Shown here piece after piece: positions 39,850-49,661 of a DNA stretch of 64,000 nucleotides. Numbering within the stretch: position 1 is the first letter of the stretch; each line of letters begins with the position of its first letter. The position numbers and the translations under genes are program-made. Source of the stretch: UBA11740 sp049273695 (lineage in GTDB: Bacteria > Acidobacteriota > Blastocatellia > Pyrinomonadales > Pyrinomonadaceae); NCBI GenBank assembly GCA_049273695.1, contig JBASRE010000045.1, positions 33,352 to 97,351 of the forward strand, in the 5' to 3' direction. The notes under the pieces are model-generated. The model saw only the letters and a program-made list of their open reading frames with translations, had not been told where the DNA came from and ran no database searches.

Positions 39850-42569
39850 ATCTGCCACGATATTACCAGCCTTTGCCAATCGTTTTCGGGCACCAGGGTT
39901 AGCGTACTGGCGAATTTGGGATCGTTGAGGAACTCGCTCCAATAGTCCCGTTTGCCCTTGGGAGGCACAATAGTGCAATCCTCGAGATGCATGAAGATGC
40001 CAGTGGTGTGTACAAAGTTCGGGATTTCATGCTTCTTCTTCTCCCAAATTCTCTCCAGAAGTCTCGGCTTGTCGAAGTCGATAATCACTGATGACGCCTT
40101 AAACTCGATCTTCAGGATCTGAGTGTTCTCCGGCGAAACATTAGACTCCACATCGACAATAAAACGGCAAAGCGCAATGAGGAACCGAATCCCGGGCCGG
40201 GATGGCAGATCAATTGTGTAGTCACTGACAACAATCTTCGGTCCCACGTTGACGTACATTTCTTCAGATATCAGAAACTCAATCGCCGCCCCGAAGCACT
40301 CTTTGCACTCGATGGCCCGATCCGCCAGATCGCGGCGTGCGTAAGAATCCGATCCCTCATACTCACGCCAACCGGACAAAAACGTTCCTATCCGATTATG
40401 AACATCCGCTGTTCCCCCGAGGTAAAAAAGCGCTTTCCAGGTGTTATAACAGCCCGTCTTCGGACGGCTCGTTCTGGGAAGTTCACAGATATGATTTGCC
40501 GTGGTAAAGACTGATCTAATCTGTTCCAGTGAATATTTCCAGCCGATACCATCCTGAGGCCGATAATCGTGGTCCGTAAGACCTTTCCCGATGGGGGTGG
40601 CGAAGAGCAAGTATCCCTTGCGGGGAAATCGTCGGTCCTTGTCGTCTCCTTTGAGCAATCTGCCGATGAGCGCGACTCGTTGCGAAAAATTGGTGCGCTC
40701 CTGTGCCGCCTGCCAACGCACGGTCTTGTAAACATGCGTAGTCGTGTAATGAGCTACGGCCATCACCAATCCGCGCACTCGGCTGGCAATCGCCTCAAAT
40801 CGCTCTCTTGAAAACGGTACTCCGGGAAACTCCAGACCCAGGAAAGTGCCACCGACAAACTGGCAAAGCCGTCCTTGCTTTTCATAGGTCTGGGCCAGCG
40901 CAAAAAAGAATGAAGTGCGCGTTTGCTGCTCGCGGCGCAGCAAAAGCTCCATTAAATATCCGAAGCTGGGTTCTCCGGTGGGATGCTCTTGAGGAATCTC
41001 AATCTTGTCTACAAAAACCCTGGTTGAGGCTAACTGGTCCCAGTACGCGGACATATGATCGTTTTGGTGGACCTGTTCACAGGGTCCCGGGAATAATTTC
41101 TGGTGTAGTTTGCTGGGCTCAATTTCGTCCCACCAAAAATGATCGCTCCAATCAGGGAGTTCTTTGTCAAAATCAAAGTCGCTCAGCGCTTGTTTGTACC
41201 AGAGCGGCCAAAGGCTCTGAGCCGCTGCGGAATCTCCGTTCTCTCCATCTTTAATCGGAGCCAGCACCGGCGGTCTGGTGGAAAGAAAATGATTGGTTAT
41301 TTCTCCGTCAGAGATAAAGTCGGTAGTAGTATCCAGGCGGTTAATAACTCGATGTCGGTGCTCAGAAAAATTCGGGAAGAGTTTTTTGTCTTTTACTGAG
41401 TAAATAGTTGACGCCAGCTGACGAAAGTTGCTGGCCCGGCGTGCATCATCTTCGAAGGGAATCAGCTTGGCCGGAATGGGATCCATGTTCCTGGTTTCGT
41501 GGACCAGTTCATAAAGCGGAATTTCCTCTTTTGCGTTTTTAATCTCATTCGGGTTGGGATGATAAAAGACCGTCATTTGGGCGATATGAACTGCTTTGAA
41601 GGCCCCCAGCACCACAGTTGAGACTTTCTCGGGATCTAAATCTTTAACCGAAAGCCATTGAATCGTTTCAATTGCTTTTCTGATTTTCGGTCGCGCCGCA
41701 ATCAATCCCATCAAATGTTCGACCAGCTGATCAATCGCGCAGAGGTCAGGAACGTGGGTAATCAACACTTCATCACGCCAGAGAGCCCGCTTCGAGTTAG
41801 CCTTCTCAGCGTGCAATTCGCGTCCATTGATCTTTACGATCATTTCCGTGATGACGCCCGCAGCGTCCTTTACGAATGTCACCTGCGTATCGTGCTGCTG
41901 ATCGAAGAATTCGGTGTCGGATTTGGCTGCGAGTGGGTCCAGATCAGACTGGCCCGCGAACTTGAGCATCAGCGTCTCTTCCTGGACCAGAATAGTGATG
42001 ACTTGCCCGAGCCGATCTTCGTAGTCACCGGCGTAATCGTCAAGGACCCTCTCGTCTGTTTTGTTGTCCTTTTTTTGAGGCTTCGTAACGTACCATCTGG
42101 TGGCGGTGTCGGAATTTGACTGAAACCAAAGGCGCAATACATCCATCACGCTGCGTAAATTGTTATAGAGGATGCCCTGGATTTGGCACAGGGCTGTTCG
42201 CGATTTAAATCGTTCTTCGGTTTCGGTTTTTAGATAACCATAGTAACGAGCGGAATGGTAGGGCCACAGCATATATGCTGCGGCGATGCGTTCACGCGAC
42301 GAGTCTAAATAAACAGGGTTGTCGAGATCCGCGCGTTGCGACAAGCGCTTGGCAAGTTGATCGGCTATGTCCCACCCGTCTGCCACGGCCCGTTGCAACC
42401 ACAAGCCATTTTCCACAATGGTGGCAAACATCTGGTCATCATGGTTTCGCTCCCGCAACGGTCCGGAGACGGTCTCTTTCGGCTCGTAGACGCTTTGATT
42501 CTTGATCCTTTCCCAGCGATGGGTTACTTCGAACCGATCCTCGAAACGCTTTCCCAATCGTGCAGACAT
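39846..42569 (-). CDS. Unrecognised 907-residue protein, operon partner of AAA+/patatin
   Basis: Start at 42569 with AAGGAG at 7 bases. No membrane helices or signal. Composition is mixed alpha/beta with many Trp, Tyr and His (RIAAAYMLWPYHSARYYGYLKTETEERF, PEVHIA-like AFKAVHIAQMTVFYHPNPNEIKN, SDHFWWDEIEPSKLHQKLF). ATP/GTP motifs, nuclease motifs and CxxC arrays are absent; there is one Cys cluster (AIECKECFGAAIEF). Late segment LYLGGTADVHN-like FYLGGTADVHNRIGTFLSG. Ends EVLVISWQI-type. I do not recognise it. It begins 22 bases after the BMP lipoprotein gene and is joined by ATGA to the 217-residue gene. Confidence 0.65.
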   Translation of the reverse strand: MSARLGKRFEDRFEVTHRWERIKNQSVYEPKETVSGPLRERNHDDQMFATIVENGLWLQRAVADGWDIADQLAKRLSQRADLDNPVYLDSSRERIAAAYMLWPYHSARYYGYLKTETEERFKSRTALCQIQGILYNNLRSVMDVLRLWFQSNSDTATRWYVTKPQKKDNKTDERVLDDYAGDYEDRLGQVITILVQEETLMLKFAGQSDLDPLAAKSDTEFFDQQHDTQVTFVKDAAGVITEMIVKINGRELHAEKANSKRALWRDEVLITHVPDLCAIDQLVEHLMGLIAARPKIRKAIETIQWLSVKDLDPEKVSTVVLGAFKAVHIAQMTVFYHPNPNEIKNAKEEIPLYELVHETRNMDPIPAKLIPFEDDARRASNFRQLASTIYSVKDKKLFPNFSEHRHRVINRLDTTTDFISDGEITNHFLSTRPPVLAPIKDGENGDSAAAQSLWPLWYKQALSDFDFDKELPDWSDHFWWDEIEPSKLHQKLFPGPCEQVHQNDHMSAYWDQLASTRVFVDKIEIPQEHPTGEPSFGYLMELLLRREQQTRTSFFFALAQTYEKQGRLCQFVGGTFLGLEFPGVPFSRERFEAIASRVRGLVMAVAHYTTTHVYKTVRWQAAQERTNFSQRVALIGRLLKGDDKDRRFPRKGYLLFATPIGKGLTDHDYRPQDGIGWKYSLEQIRSVFTTANHICELPRTSRPKTGCYNTWKALFYLGGTADVHNRIGTFLSGWREYEGSDSYARRDLADRAIECKECFGAAIEFLISEEMYVNVGPKIVVSDYTIDLPSRPGIRFLIALCRFIVDVESNVSPENTQILKIEFKASSVIIDFDKPRLLERIWEKKKHEIPNFVHTTGIFMHLEDCTIVPPKGKRDYWSEFLNDPKFASTLTLVPENDWQRLVISWQI

Positions 42570-42591
42570 TGTTGCGCTCCTTATGAGAGTT

Positions 42592-43713
42592 TTAGCGCAC
42601 GCCCTCCACCAACCAGTCGATTGCCATCACCTGATTGTGCGAAAGCGCAGACCCCGCCGGCACCCGCTCTCTTCCAAGGTTGTCGACAATGGGTCCGCTG
42701 AAAATCTGTAGTGAACCGGACGTAATTCGCTCACGGGTGGCCGTTACGATTTGCTTTACTTCATCAGGAACGTCCGCCGATAAATTAGTGGTCCCGACAT
42801 AACCGTCCTGCAGCCCACCAAATCGATCTGTTCCGCCTTTCCAAGTCCCGTCCAGCATCTTCCTGATCTCGTCCTCAAACAGCTTGCCCCAAAGCCAATG
42901 CGTCCCCGCAAGTTGGCGGGTGGGGGCGAATTTTGATAAATCCGCGTTGTGCGCGATTAGCCAGACGCCGCGTTTCTCGGCAGCTTGAGCGACGCCGACG
43001 GAATTATCCAGCACTCCACAAACGACGTCGTGATTCTGGTTGATCAGCGCATCGGTCGCTTGTGAGGCCAATACAGGATCAAACCAGTGATTTATGAATG
43101 TCACGGTCGCGGTGACCTTGGGATTGACGGAGCGTGCCCCTAAAACATACGCATTGATCTGCCACTTCATGGGTGGAATCGGGTGGGCGGCCACAATTCC
43201 AAGTTGATTGGTCTTGGTCATTCTACCGGCTACAATGCCCATCAGATACCAGGCCTCATACATCTTGACCGAATAGGACCCGACGTTCGGCTGGTACTTA
43301 AACCCCCATGCCTGAAGAAACTTAACGTCCGGATGCCGACGAGCGGCCGCCAGCGTTGCATCCTGATAGCCGAACGACGTAGCCACGATCACCTTTACCC
43401 CTGATTCGATGAGACGTTCCATGACGCGTTCAGCGTCGGCGGTCTCAGGAATACTCTCCAGGACTCCTGTTTTGAGACTCCCGCCGAGCGCCTGATCGAG
43501 GGCCACCTGTCCCTCTTTAATGGCGTAGTTGTAACCTGAGTCGGAGACGGGCCCGTTTGTTAGAAAGGCGACCTGCGTCCGTTTCTCAGATCGGCTAAAT
43601 CCCAGGAAGGGATTTCCTGGATCGGACTGGTCAGACCGCGGCTTGCACGAATTAGTGGCCGAGAGGGCGACCAGTGCGGTTAACAGGCTGCAGAGTATAA
43701 CACCGGTTTTCAT
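42592..43713 (-). CDS. BMP family ABC substrate-binding lipoprotein
   Basis: 373 residues. Signal with lipobox (LVALSATNSC), then VAFLTNGPVSDSGYNYAIKEGQVALDQAL and ADAERVMERLIESGVKVIVATSFGYQDATLAAARRHPDVKFLQAWG, followed by KTNQLGIVAAHPIPPMKWQINAYVLGARSVNPKVTATVTFINHWFDP and HNADLSKFAPTRQLAGTHW: hallmarks of the PnrA/BmpA/TmpC nucleoside-binding family. It lies 97 bases after the second permease gene. Confidence 0.92.
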   Translation of the reverse strand: MKTGVILCSLLTALVALSATNSCKPRSDQSDPGNPFLGFSRSEKRTQVAFLTNGPVSDSGYNYAIKEGQVALDQALGGSLKTGVLESIPETADAERVMERLIESGVKVIVATSFGYQDATLAAARRHPDVKFLQAWGFKYQPNVGSYSVKMYEAWYLMGIVAGRMTKTNQLGIVAAHPIPPMKWQINAYVLGARSVNPKVTATVTFINHWFDPVLASQATDALINQNHDVVCGVLDNSVGVAQAAEKRGVWLIAHNADLSKFAPTRQLAGTHWLWGKLFEDEIRKMLDGTWKGGTDRFGGLQDGYVGTTNLSADVPDEVKQIVTATRERITSGSLQIFSGPIVDNLGRERVPAGSALSHNQVMAIDWLVEGVR

Positions 43714-43810
43714 AATCGCTAGTTCTTTCTTCCCGGGCCCGCCGGGAGTTAATAGATTGATTTTCGAACGGGGAAGCCAACTCTCTTCTCTGTCTAAAGT
43801 CTGGGGATTA

Positions 43811-44725
43811 TTATGTATTGCTCCGCACTAACGCCGCCGGGACCGCAGAGGACCGTACCCATACTCGCGTCACGATTAAGACGCCGATCGTAAAAATGTA
43901 GGGCAAGGTTGCGAGCAGGTAGGGTGAAACGGTTAGTCCGGCCGCTTGAGCGTTAAGCTGCAACGTAATCACTACCCCGAATATCCAGGAAATAGGAATA
44001 ACAGACAAAGGATTCCACCGCGCCAGCACCACTAATCCGATCGCCACCCACCCGCGACCTGACGTGATGCCTTCAAGCCAGGTGTGCGAGAAAGCAAGAA
44101 CGATATGAGACCCTCCCAGGGCCGCGAACGCTGAACCTGCCGTCACTGCCAACATTCGAATTGCGACGGTGGGCACGCCCTGAGATCGGGCGACCTCGGC
44201 ATTCTCTCCAGTTGCGCGGACCGCTAGTCCCAACTGGGTGTGAAAAATTAGATACCAAGTCGCAATCGCCAGAATCAACGCCAGATAAACCAGCCAGTCA
44301 TGGCGAAAGAACGCGTTCCCCAAAATCGGAACGCTCGAGAGGTAGGGAATAGACAACCGGCTCAGTCCCGGCAAAGGAACTCCCACCAGGCTTCGACCCA
44401 GAAAAGCGGACAAGCCGCGCCCGATAAAGAAAAGGCAGATACCGCTGGCAAGCATGCTTACGTTTGCCAGAACGACCATCGACGCGTGCATTAGTCCGAA
44501 CAGACCGCCGGCGACAGCACCGGCCAATACTGCGAGCGGAATATTATTCGTCGCCGAATAAACACCGGCGGTGCTTACGGCGCCCATTAACATCGAACCT
44601 TCCAGCCCGAGGTTGATAACGCCTGAACGTTCAGCCAGCGTCTCGCCTACCGTTGCGAACAACACTGGCGTGCTGGTTGAAATCGCCGCGCCGATTACCA
44701 GACCTGCGATCTCACTATTAGTCAT
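43811..44725 (-). CDS. BMP-associated ABC permease, second subunit
   Basis: 304 residues from the ATG at 44725, overlapping the stop of the previous permease (ATGA). Ten-ish helices of the BPD_transp_2 family: TLAERSGVINLGLEGSMLMGA (EAA-type region), GIGLVVLARWNPLSVIPISWIFG and the C-terminal LLATLPYIFTIGVLIV. It corresponds to the YufQ-like partner of a nucleoside importer. The upstream in-frame extension is Arg/Gly-rich antisense-type sequence and not included. Confidence 0.9.
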   Translation of the reverse strand: MTNSEIAGLVIGAAISTSTPVLFATVGETLAERSGVINLGLEGSMLMGAVSTAGVYSATNNIPLAVLAGAVAGGLFGLMHASMVVLANVSMLASGICLFFIGRGLSAFLGRSLVGVPLPGLSRLSIPYLSSVPILGNAFFRHDWLVYLALILAIATWYLIFHTQLGLAVRATGENAEVARSQGVPTVAIRMLAVTAGSAFAALGGSHIVLAFSHTWLEGITSGRGWVAIGLVVLARWNPLSVIPISWIFGVVITLQLNAQAAGLTVSPYLLATLPYIFTIGVLIVTRVWVRSSAVPAALVRSNT

Positions 44726-45780
44726 GACAACTCGCTTTTCACCAGCGATTGAATCGCACGCTTCTTTTCGAGCCAGGCCAGAAACGGTTGACTCAAAACC
44801 ACGAACAGCAGGAGAAGCCCTTGCGCGACGTCGCCTACGGCGGCCGGCAATCCGCTCGTGACCTGTAAATTCTCGCCGCCGACCACCAGGCCGGCCACCA
44901 ATATTGCCACCGGAACCAGCAGCACTACTTGTTGCCGACACATCCAAGCCACCAGGAACCCTGAATAGCCAAATCCCAGCGAGATGTCGGGCCGCAATCG
45001 ATGCTGTATTGCAGCAATCTCATAAAAGCCGGCCAAGCCCGCTAAAGCTCCGCCCAAAACCATGCTGAAGAAGACGTAACGAGGCACGCCGATACCAACT
45101 GACGCGCTGACCGTGGGATTAAAACCCACGGCGCGTAACTCTGTTCCTCGGCGTGTGAGTTTCACAAACGCCGCAAAAACCAATGCCAACGCAATGGCGA
45201 CCACGATCCCCGAATGCACACGCATTCCGCCCCAGGTGTTAAGTACCAAATCACTCGACAGCGGAGCACTCATCGGCCAGCCCTGGCTATTTGGGTCTCG
45301 CATTGGACCTTGAACCAAATACTGGAGGAGATTTATGGCGACATAATTCAAAAAGAGGCTGACCAGGGCCTCGCTCACACCCAGCCCAACTCGCAGCGCG
45401 GCAGGAATCGCTGCCCAGAGAGCGCCGAAAAAGATCGCCGTACAAAGCATTACCATCATCATGATGAAAGGTGAGCTGTATCCGACCAGCAAGGGAACAA
45501 GCAGAACCGAGCCAATCGCGCCCAAATGAAATTGACCTTCACCCCCGATGTTAATCTGGCCGGTCTCTGCCGGCAGCGCTGCGGCCAACGCACACAACAC
45601 GATCGGTACCGTTCGCAAAAGAGTCTCAGACCAACCGTAAGTGGATCCGAAGGCTCCGACCAACATCGCCGACAGCACCGCTTGAGGATCGCCTCCCAGA
45701 GCAAACACGACTAGCGCCAGGACTGTCAGCGCGACCAACAGCGAAATCAAAATTGCCGCGATGGAAGTGAATCGGGTCAC
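44722..45780 (-). CDS. BMP-associated ABC permease, first subunit
   Basis: 352 residues from a GTG at 45780, overlapping the stop of the ATPase gene (GTGA). About nine membrane helices, BPD_transp_2 family: TVPIVLCALAAALPAETGQINIGGEGQFHLGAI, GVSEALVSLFLNYVAINLLQYLV and AVGFNPTVSASVGIGVPRYVFFSM. YufP-like. The longer frame starting at 45903 overlaps the ATPase by 127 bases and is rejected. Confidence 0.9.
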   Translation of the reverse strand: MTRFTSIAAILISLLVALTVLALVVFALGGDPQAVLSAMLVGAFGSTYGWSETLLRTVPIVLCALAAALPAETGQINIGGEGQFHLGAIGSVLLVPLLVGYSSPFIMMMVMLCTAIFFGALWAAIPAALRVGLGVSEALVSLFLNYVAINLLQYLVQGPMRDPNSQGWPMSAPLSSDLVLNTWGGMRVHSGIVVAIALALVFAAFVKLTRRGTELRAVGFNPTVSASVGIGVPRYVFFSMVLGGALAGLAGFYEIAAIQHRLRPDISLGFGYSGFLVAWMCRQQVVLLVPVAILVAGLVVGGENLQVTSGLPAAVGDVAQGLLLLFVVLSQPFLAWLEKKRAIQSLVKSELS

Positions 45781-47336
45781 GGTGCGTCGGTCGCCTTTCG
45801 CAAAGAATGTTCGCGTATCGGCAGCGCGGCTCTCATCGATCCCGACAATGCAACGCCGAGTGCTTGCGAACTTATCTCGCCACGACCCAATCTTGAAACA
45901 CACCTTCCGCGTTCGAACACAATCACGCGGTCCGCCAGCTCCGCTATTTCGTCGAGATCATCCGAGGCTAAAACGACAGACCCACCATTTCTGGCTTTGG
46001 TTCGTAAGACTTGTCGAACAAATTTGGCCGAGCCCATGTCCAGACCAGCAGTCGGAGATTCAGCAATCAACAGCAAGCCTGAAAAGTCCATCTCTCGCGC
46101 CAGCAATACCTTTTGAGCGTTGCCACCGGAGAGGGTTTCTAACTTGCGTTCCGGATCAGCCGGCCGAATATCGAATTCTTTTATTATCGAATCCAGGAAT
46201 GTCTTTCTCTCCACCGCATGTTGTGAAGAGACTCGCCCCATGAGATTTCTGCGACGGAGCATGAGATTCTCGCTGACGGTCATAGACTGGATTAGACCTC
46301 GTCCGCTGCGATCGGCAGGGACATAGCCAATGTTTTTATTTGGCCCGACTTCAAGCTCCTTACTCCAGGTCAACACGCCGTCAGTTAGCGGCACGGGTTC
46401 TCTGCACAAGAGCTTGAGAGCCGTGCCGACGCCACTGCCGGCCCGGCCCACCAGGCCGAGAATTTCTCCGCGACACACCTCGAGATCCAATCTCCTAAGG
46501 CAATCACTTTTGTCTTCAGGATCCGTTGCCACACCGGTGAAGCGAACAATCGGATCCTCGCCGAACTTTATGGCGGAATCTGAACTGTCCTGGCTCCGCG
46601 GTACTAGTGGGCCGGTATTCGAAGACACTCTTCCATCGGTAAACAACCGGACCATTGACTCCACGGTAGCCTGCTCGCGATTCAGACAACCAACTACTCG
46701 ACCTTTCCTCAAGACCGTGAATCGATCACAGTGCTTAATAATCTCAGTCAGTTTGTGCGACACGACAACAACGGAGTAGCCGGACGTGGCCAGCCGACGT
46801 AACGTTTCAAAAAAAAGGCCGGATTCCTGCGGCGACAGGTTTGAAGTGGATTCGTCGAGTACGAGAAGGCGGACGCGCTGTAACAGTAGCCGATGGATTT
46901 CCACCAACTGGCGCTGCCGTGGATTGAGGTCGCGAACCAGAGTGTTTGGCGCGATCTCGGACGTTAGCGGCGACGCGGATTGGCTTTCTTCCGAATCGTT
47001 TGATCCGGGCCAAACGCGAATCTTGCCCAGTCGCAAATTTTCTTTGACGGAGAGCGTTTCGATCAGGGAACCAGCCTGATGGACGACGCCGATTCCCGCC
47101 ATCAGTGCGGCGCTGGGCTTTGTGAACCGCCGTTTCTCGCCGCTAACCTCGATAAACCCGGAGTCCGGCTGGATGCTTCCTGCCAGAATTTTTACCAGCG
47201 TAGACTTGCCCGCTCCGTTTTCGCCTACAAGGGCATGAATTTCGCCGCTGAGAAATTCAATTGAAACGTCTCGAGCGGCCACCGCGCCAGGATAAACTTT
47301 GGTCACTCCTCTCAACGCGGCGGTAACTTCGGACAT
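45777..47336 (-). CDS. Double ABC ATPase of the BMP-type importer
   Basis: 519 residues from the ATG at 47336 (MSEVTAALRGVTKVYPGAVAARDVS). First domain has a full Walker A GENGAGKSTLVKILAG, degenerate signature LNPRQRQLVEIHRLLLQ, Walker B VRLLVLDESTSNLSPQES. Second domain has a degenerate Walker A (VGRAGSGVGTALKLLC), signature LSGGNAQKVLLAREMDF and Walker B LLLIAESPTAGLDMGS. This fused pattern belongs to the RbsA/YufO group. It heads an operon of eight genes running to 32426. Confidence 0.93.
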   Translation of the reverse strand: MSEVTAALRGVTKVYPGAVAARDVSIEFLSGEIHALVGENGAGKSTLVKILAGSIQPDSGFIEVSGEKRRFTKPSAALMAGIGVVHQAGSLIETLSVKENLRLGKIRVWPGSNDSEESQSASPLTSEIAPNTLVRDLNPRQRQLVEIHRLLLQRVRLLVLDESTSNLSPQESGLFFETLRRLATSGYSVVVVSHKLTEIIKHCDRFTVLRKGRVVGCLNREQATVESMVRLFTDGRVSSNTGPLVPRSQDSSDSAIKFGEDPIVRFTGVATDPEDKSDCLRRLDLEVCRGEILGLVGRAGSGVGTALKLLCREPVPLTDGVLTWSKELEVGPNKNIGYVPADRSGRGLIQSMTVSENLMLRRRNLMGRVSSQHAVERKTFLDSIIKEFDIRPADPERKLETLSGGNAQKVLLAREMDFSGLLLIAESPTAGLDMGSAKFVRQVLRTKARNGGSVVLASDDLDEIAELADRVIVFERGRCVSRLGRGEISSQALGVALSGSMRAALPIREHSLRKATDAP

Positions 47337-47669
47337 TTTCGTCTCCGTCGAACCGTAACGATTGTTCAAAGCCACTCCCAAGGTCTAGCGAACGTTGTGC
47401 CAACATTCCGAGTCACGGGAACTCGACTAAATCGGCTTCAGGGCTGTCGTGGAACCGCCGGAACCCAAACTTTTCGCTGTCCTCGCCGATAAACTCCCCA
47501 CCGCCGATATCAAATTCGACACCGGCGATTACAAAAAGCGCGCGGTTCTGACTCAAGCTGCCAGCCGAATCCCCGGTTCAGGGTTCTCATTGACGAAATG
47601 TTCACGGCCCTGCAGTTGCAGGCTTGTTTCAGGATCTCTATTGAGAAGCACTTGGAAGGGGTACATCCT
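47337..47669. promoter_or_regulatory. Divergent promoter region of the ABC operon and asnB
   Basis: 333 bases. A small plus-strand frame (47449-47730) reads EPPEPKLFAVLADKLPTADIK but overlaps the asnB start in another frame, and lacks a ribosome site. A palindrome CCCTGCAGTTGCAGG (47612-47626) is present. No unambiguous -35/-10 was found. Both transcripts must begin here. Confidence 0.4.
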
Positions 47670-49661
47670 TTGTGTGGAATCGCCGGATTTGTTTCTACTA
47701 ATGAACCCGCGGACGTACGTGAGCAGATAGTCTCGCAGATGCTGCTTGAATTGGGACACCGAGGGCCAGATGCCCGAGCTCTATTTTCGAGCGGCGAGGC
47801 TACGTTTGGGGTTGATCGATTGGCGATTGTCGACCGCGCGGATGCCCAACAACCAATGGTTCTGCGAAACGGCTCGCGTGAAGCCATGATCGCCTACAAC
47901 GGTGAGGTCTATAATTTTCAGCCGCTACGTTCGCGCTATCAGGCACTCGGCTTCAAAATGAGAACCGTTTCGGACACCGAAACTGTTCTGGCCGCGCATC
48001 TCGCAGAAGGTGTACAGGCCCTTGAGCACTTGGATGGAATGTTTGCTTATGGGATTTGGCATAACCCCGAGCGTGAACTCCTCCTGGCCAGGGACCGGAT
48101 GGGAATCAAGCCGCTCTTTTATGTAGAGCTTGGTGATGGGTTGTTGTTCGCGTCGGAGCCCAAGGCCTTCTTCTGCCATCCCGCCGTTGCCAGGCGCCCT
48201 AACCTTAATGCAGTTTTGGAATACTTTCTGCACGGAGCAGCATTCGCTTCCGGATACACGACAGGTGATCGCTCGTTCTTTGAAGGCATAAAGGCCTTAC
48301 CGCCCGGACACTTCCTTAGGTGGAGCGCGCATGGCGGGGTCAGGACACAAAGATACTGGTCGCCCGTGGATGAATTGGGTCCGCTACGCCCGAACGAGCA
48401 GGCCGCGCAAGAAGAAATTAAAGAAACCTTAACCGACAGTGTGCAATCGATGCTTATGGGCGAGGTCCCCATCGGCTCAGCGCTCAGCGGTGGGATCGAT
48501 TCGAGTTGGATCACCCAGATCGCCTCTCAGGCGATGCCTCAGCCTCTCGTGTCCGCGTGTATAACTTACAGCGCCAATGCTGATGACCCGGACGCTCGTC
48601 ACGCTCAGCTCGTGTCCAGTCGGCTTAACGACGAACAGCGCGGGTGTCATGTTCTTCATTACACTCATCTCTCGCAAGACAACTACCTCGACGGGCTGGA
48701 CGAAATGGTCAAAGCCTTCGACGAGCCCCATTGGGAACTACGTCAACTGGCGATGTTTGAAAACTATCGGACGCTCGCAAAAGCGCGCCGCACGGTCGTA
48801 CTCACGGGTGAGGGCGCGGACGAACTTTTCTTTGGCTACTATCAAAAGTTTCCCGGATTTCGATCAAATATTTCCAGCCCCGCTGACTTTGCAGACTTGT
48901 GGCGCCAACGTCTTCCGGGAGTTCGCAGCCTGTTGGCGCCGGCATTTGCTTCCGGACTAATGTCGAACGGCATGGCTAATGATTTAGTCGATAGTGCAGT
49001 AGACGAATATTTCGCACGCGCCTGGGAATTGACCGGTGACCGGCTGCGCACTGTTCAGGTTTGGTATCTGCACACGTTCCTGCCGTGGCTGTTGATGGAC
49101 AACGACCGCTGTAGTATGGCCCACAGCATCGAAGGACGATTTCCGTTTCTTTCCCGTAAAATGGTCAGCCTCGGTCTGCAACTGCCACCCTCCTGGAATA
49201 TCGGCAGCAACGGTGTGATGCGTGAGAAAGTGCTTCTCAGACGCGCGGCGGCAACGTCTTTGCCCGAACAGATCTGGCGCGACCGCGTAAAGTCACCACT
49301 GCCCGTACCGCTTCAGAAATCGTATCACGCCCAAATTGCGAACCGGCTTGGCCACGAAGTTGAAAATGCCCATTCGAGTCTCTGGGAAATACTGGATCGT
49401 GAATACATCCTTAAGAGAATCGAAAATTTCAACGTTCGCATGAGCTCGGCGGATGACCAGAGCGGCGATCTTCTTACCGCGTACATTCCTCTGACGGATG
49501 AGCCGCAAGTGCGAACGGCTGAGCTTTTCGCGATTTTGACGTTTCTTCGTTGGTATCAGATGCTTATAGTCGAGCCGAGAAAGGATTCAGCATGTCGGAA
49601 ACCGGATCACGAAACTCAAGCGAAGGTATTTCCATCCCAGATCACTGGTTCAATCTCGTAG
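47670..49661 (+). CDS. asnB: Glutamine-hydrolysing asparagine synthetase
   Basis: 663 residues from a TTG at 47670. This start is required by chemistry: it puts Cys at position 2 (TTG TGT GGA ATC gives MCGIAGF), the glutaminase nucleophile, and GGAAGGGG lies 8 bases upstream. Glutaminase: GHRGPDARALF, YNGEVYNFQPLR. Synthetase: SALSGGIDSSWITQI (PP-loop), VVLTGEGADELFFGYY, HSIEGRFPFLSRKMV. Its length is 100 above E. coli AsnB, as in Bacillus AsnO-type enzymes. It overlaps the next gene by 70 bases, indicating coupling. In such settings it may amidate a small molecule rather than make asparagine (inference). Confidence 0.93.
   Translation: MCGIAGFVSTNEPADVREQIVSQMLLELGHRGPDARALFSSGEATFGVDRLAIVDRADAQQPMVLRNGSREAMIAYNGEVYNFQPLRSRYQALGFKMRTVSDTETVLAAHLAEGVQALEHLDGMFAYGIWHNPERELLLARDRMGIKPLFYVELGDGLLFASEPKAFFCHPAVARRPNLNAVLEYFLHGAAFASGYTTGDRSFFEGIKALPPGHFLRWSAHGGVRTQRYWSPVDELGPLRPNEQAAQEEIKETLTDSVQSMLMGEVPIGSALSGGIDSSWITQIASQAMPQPLVSACITYSANADDPDARHAQLVSSRLNDEQRGCHVLHYTHLSQDNYLDGLDEMVKAFDEPHWELRQLAMFENYRTLAKARRTVVLTGEGADELFFGYYQKFPGFRSNISSPADFADLWRQRLPGVRSLLAPAFASGLMSNGMANDLVDSAVDEYFARAWELTGDRLRTVQVWYLHTFLPWLLMDNDRCSMAHSIEGRFPFLSRKMVSLGLQLPPSWNIGSNGVMREKVLLRRAAATSLPEQIWRDRVKSPLPVPLQKSYHAQIANRLGHEVENAHSSLWEILDREYILKRIENFNVRMSSADDQSGDLLTAYIPLTDEPQVRTAELFAILTFLRWYQMLIVEPRKDSACRKPDHETQAKVFPSQITGSIS

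Noticed and set aside
47449..47730. Possible gene upstream of asnB (93 residues)
   Set aside because: Overlaps the asnB start out of frame and has no ribosome site; may be a decayed remnant, which cannot be shown.
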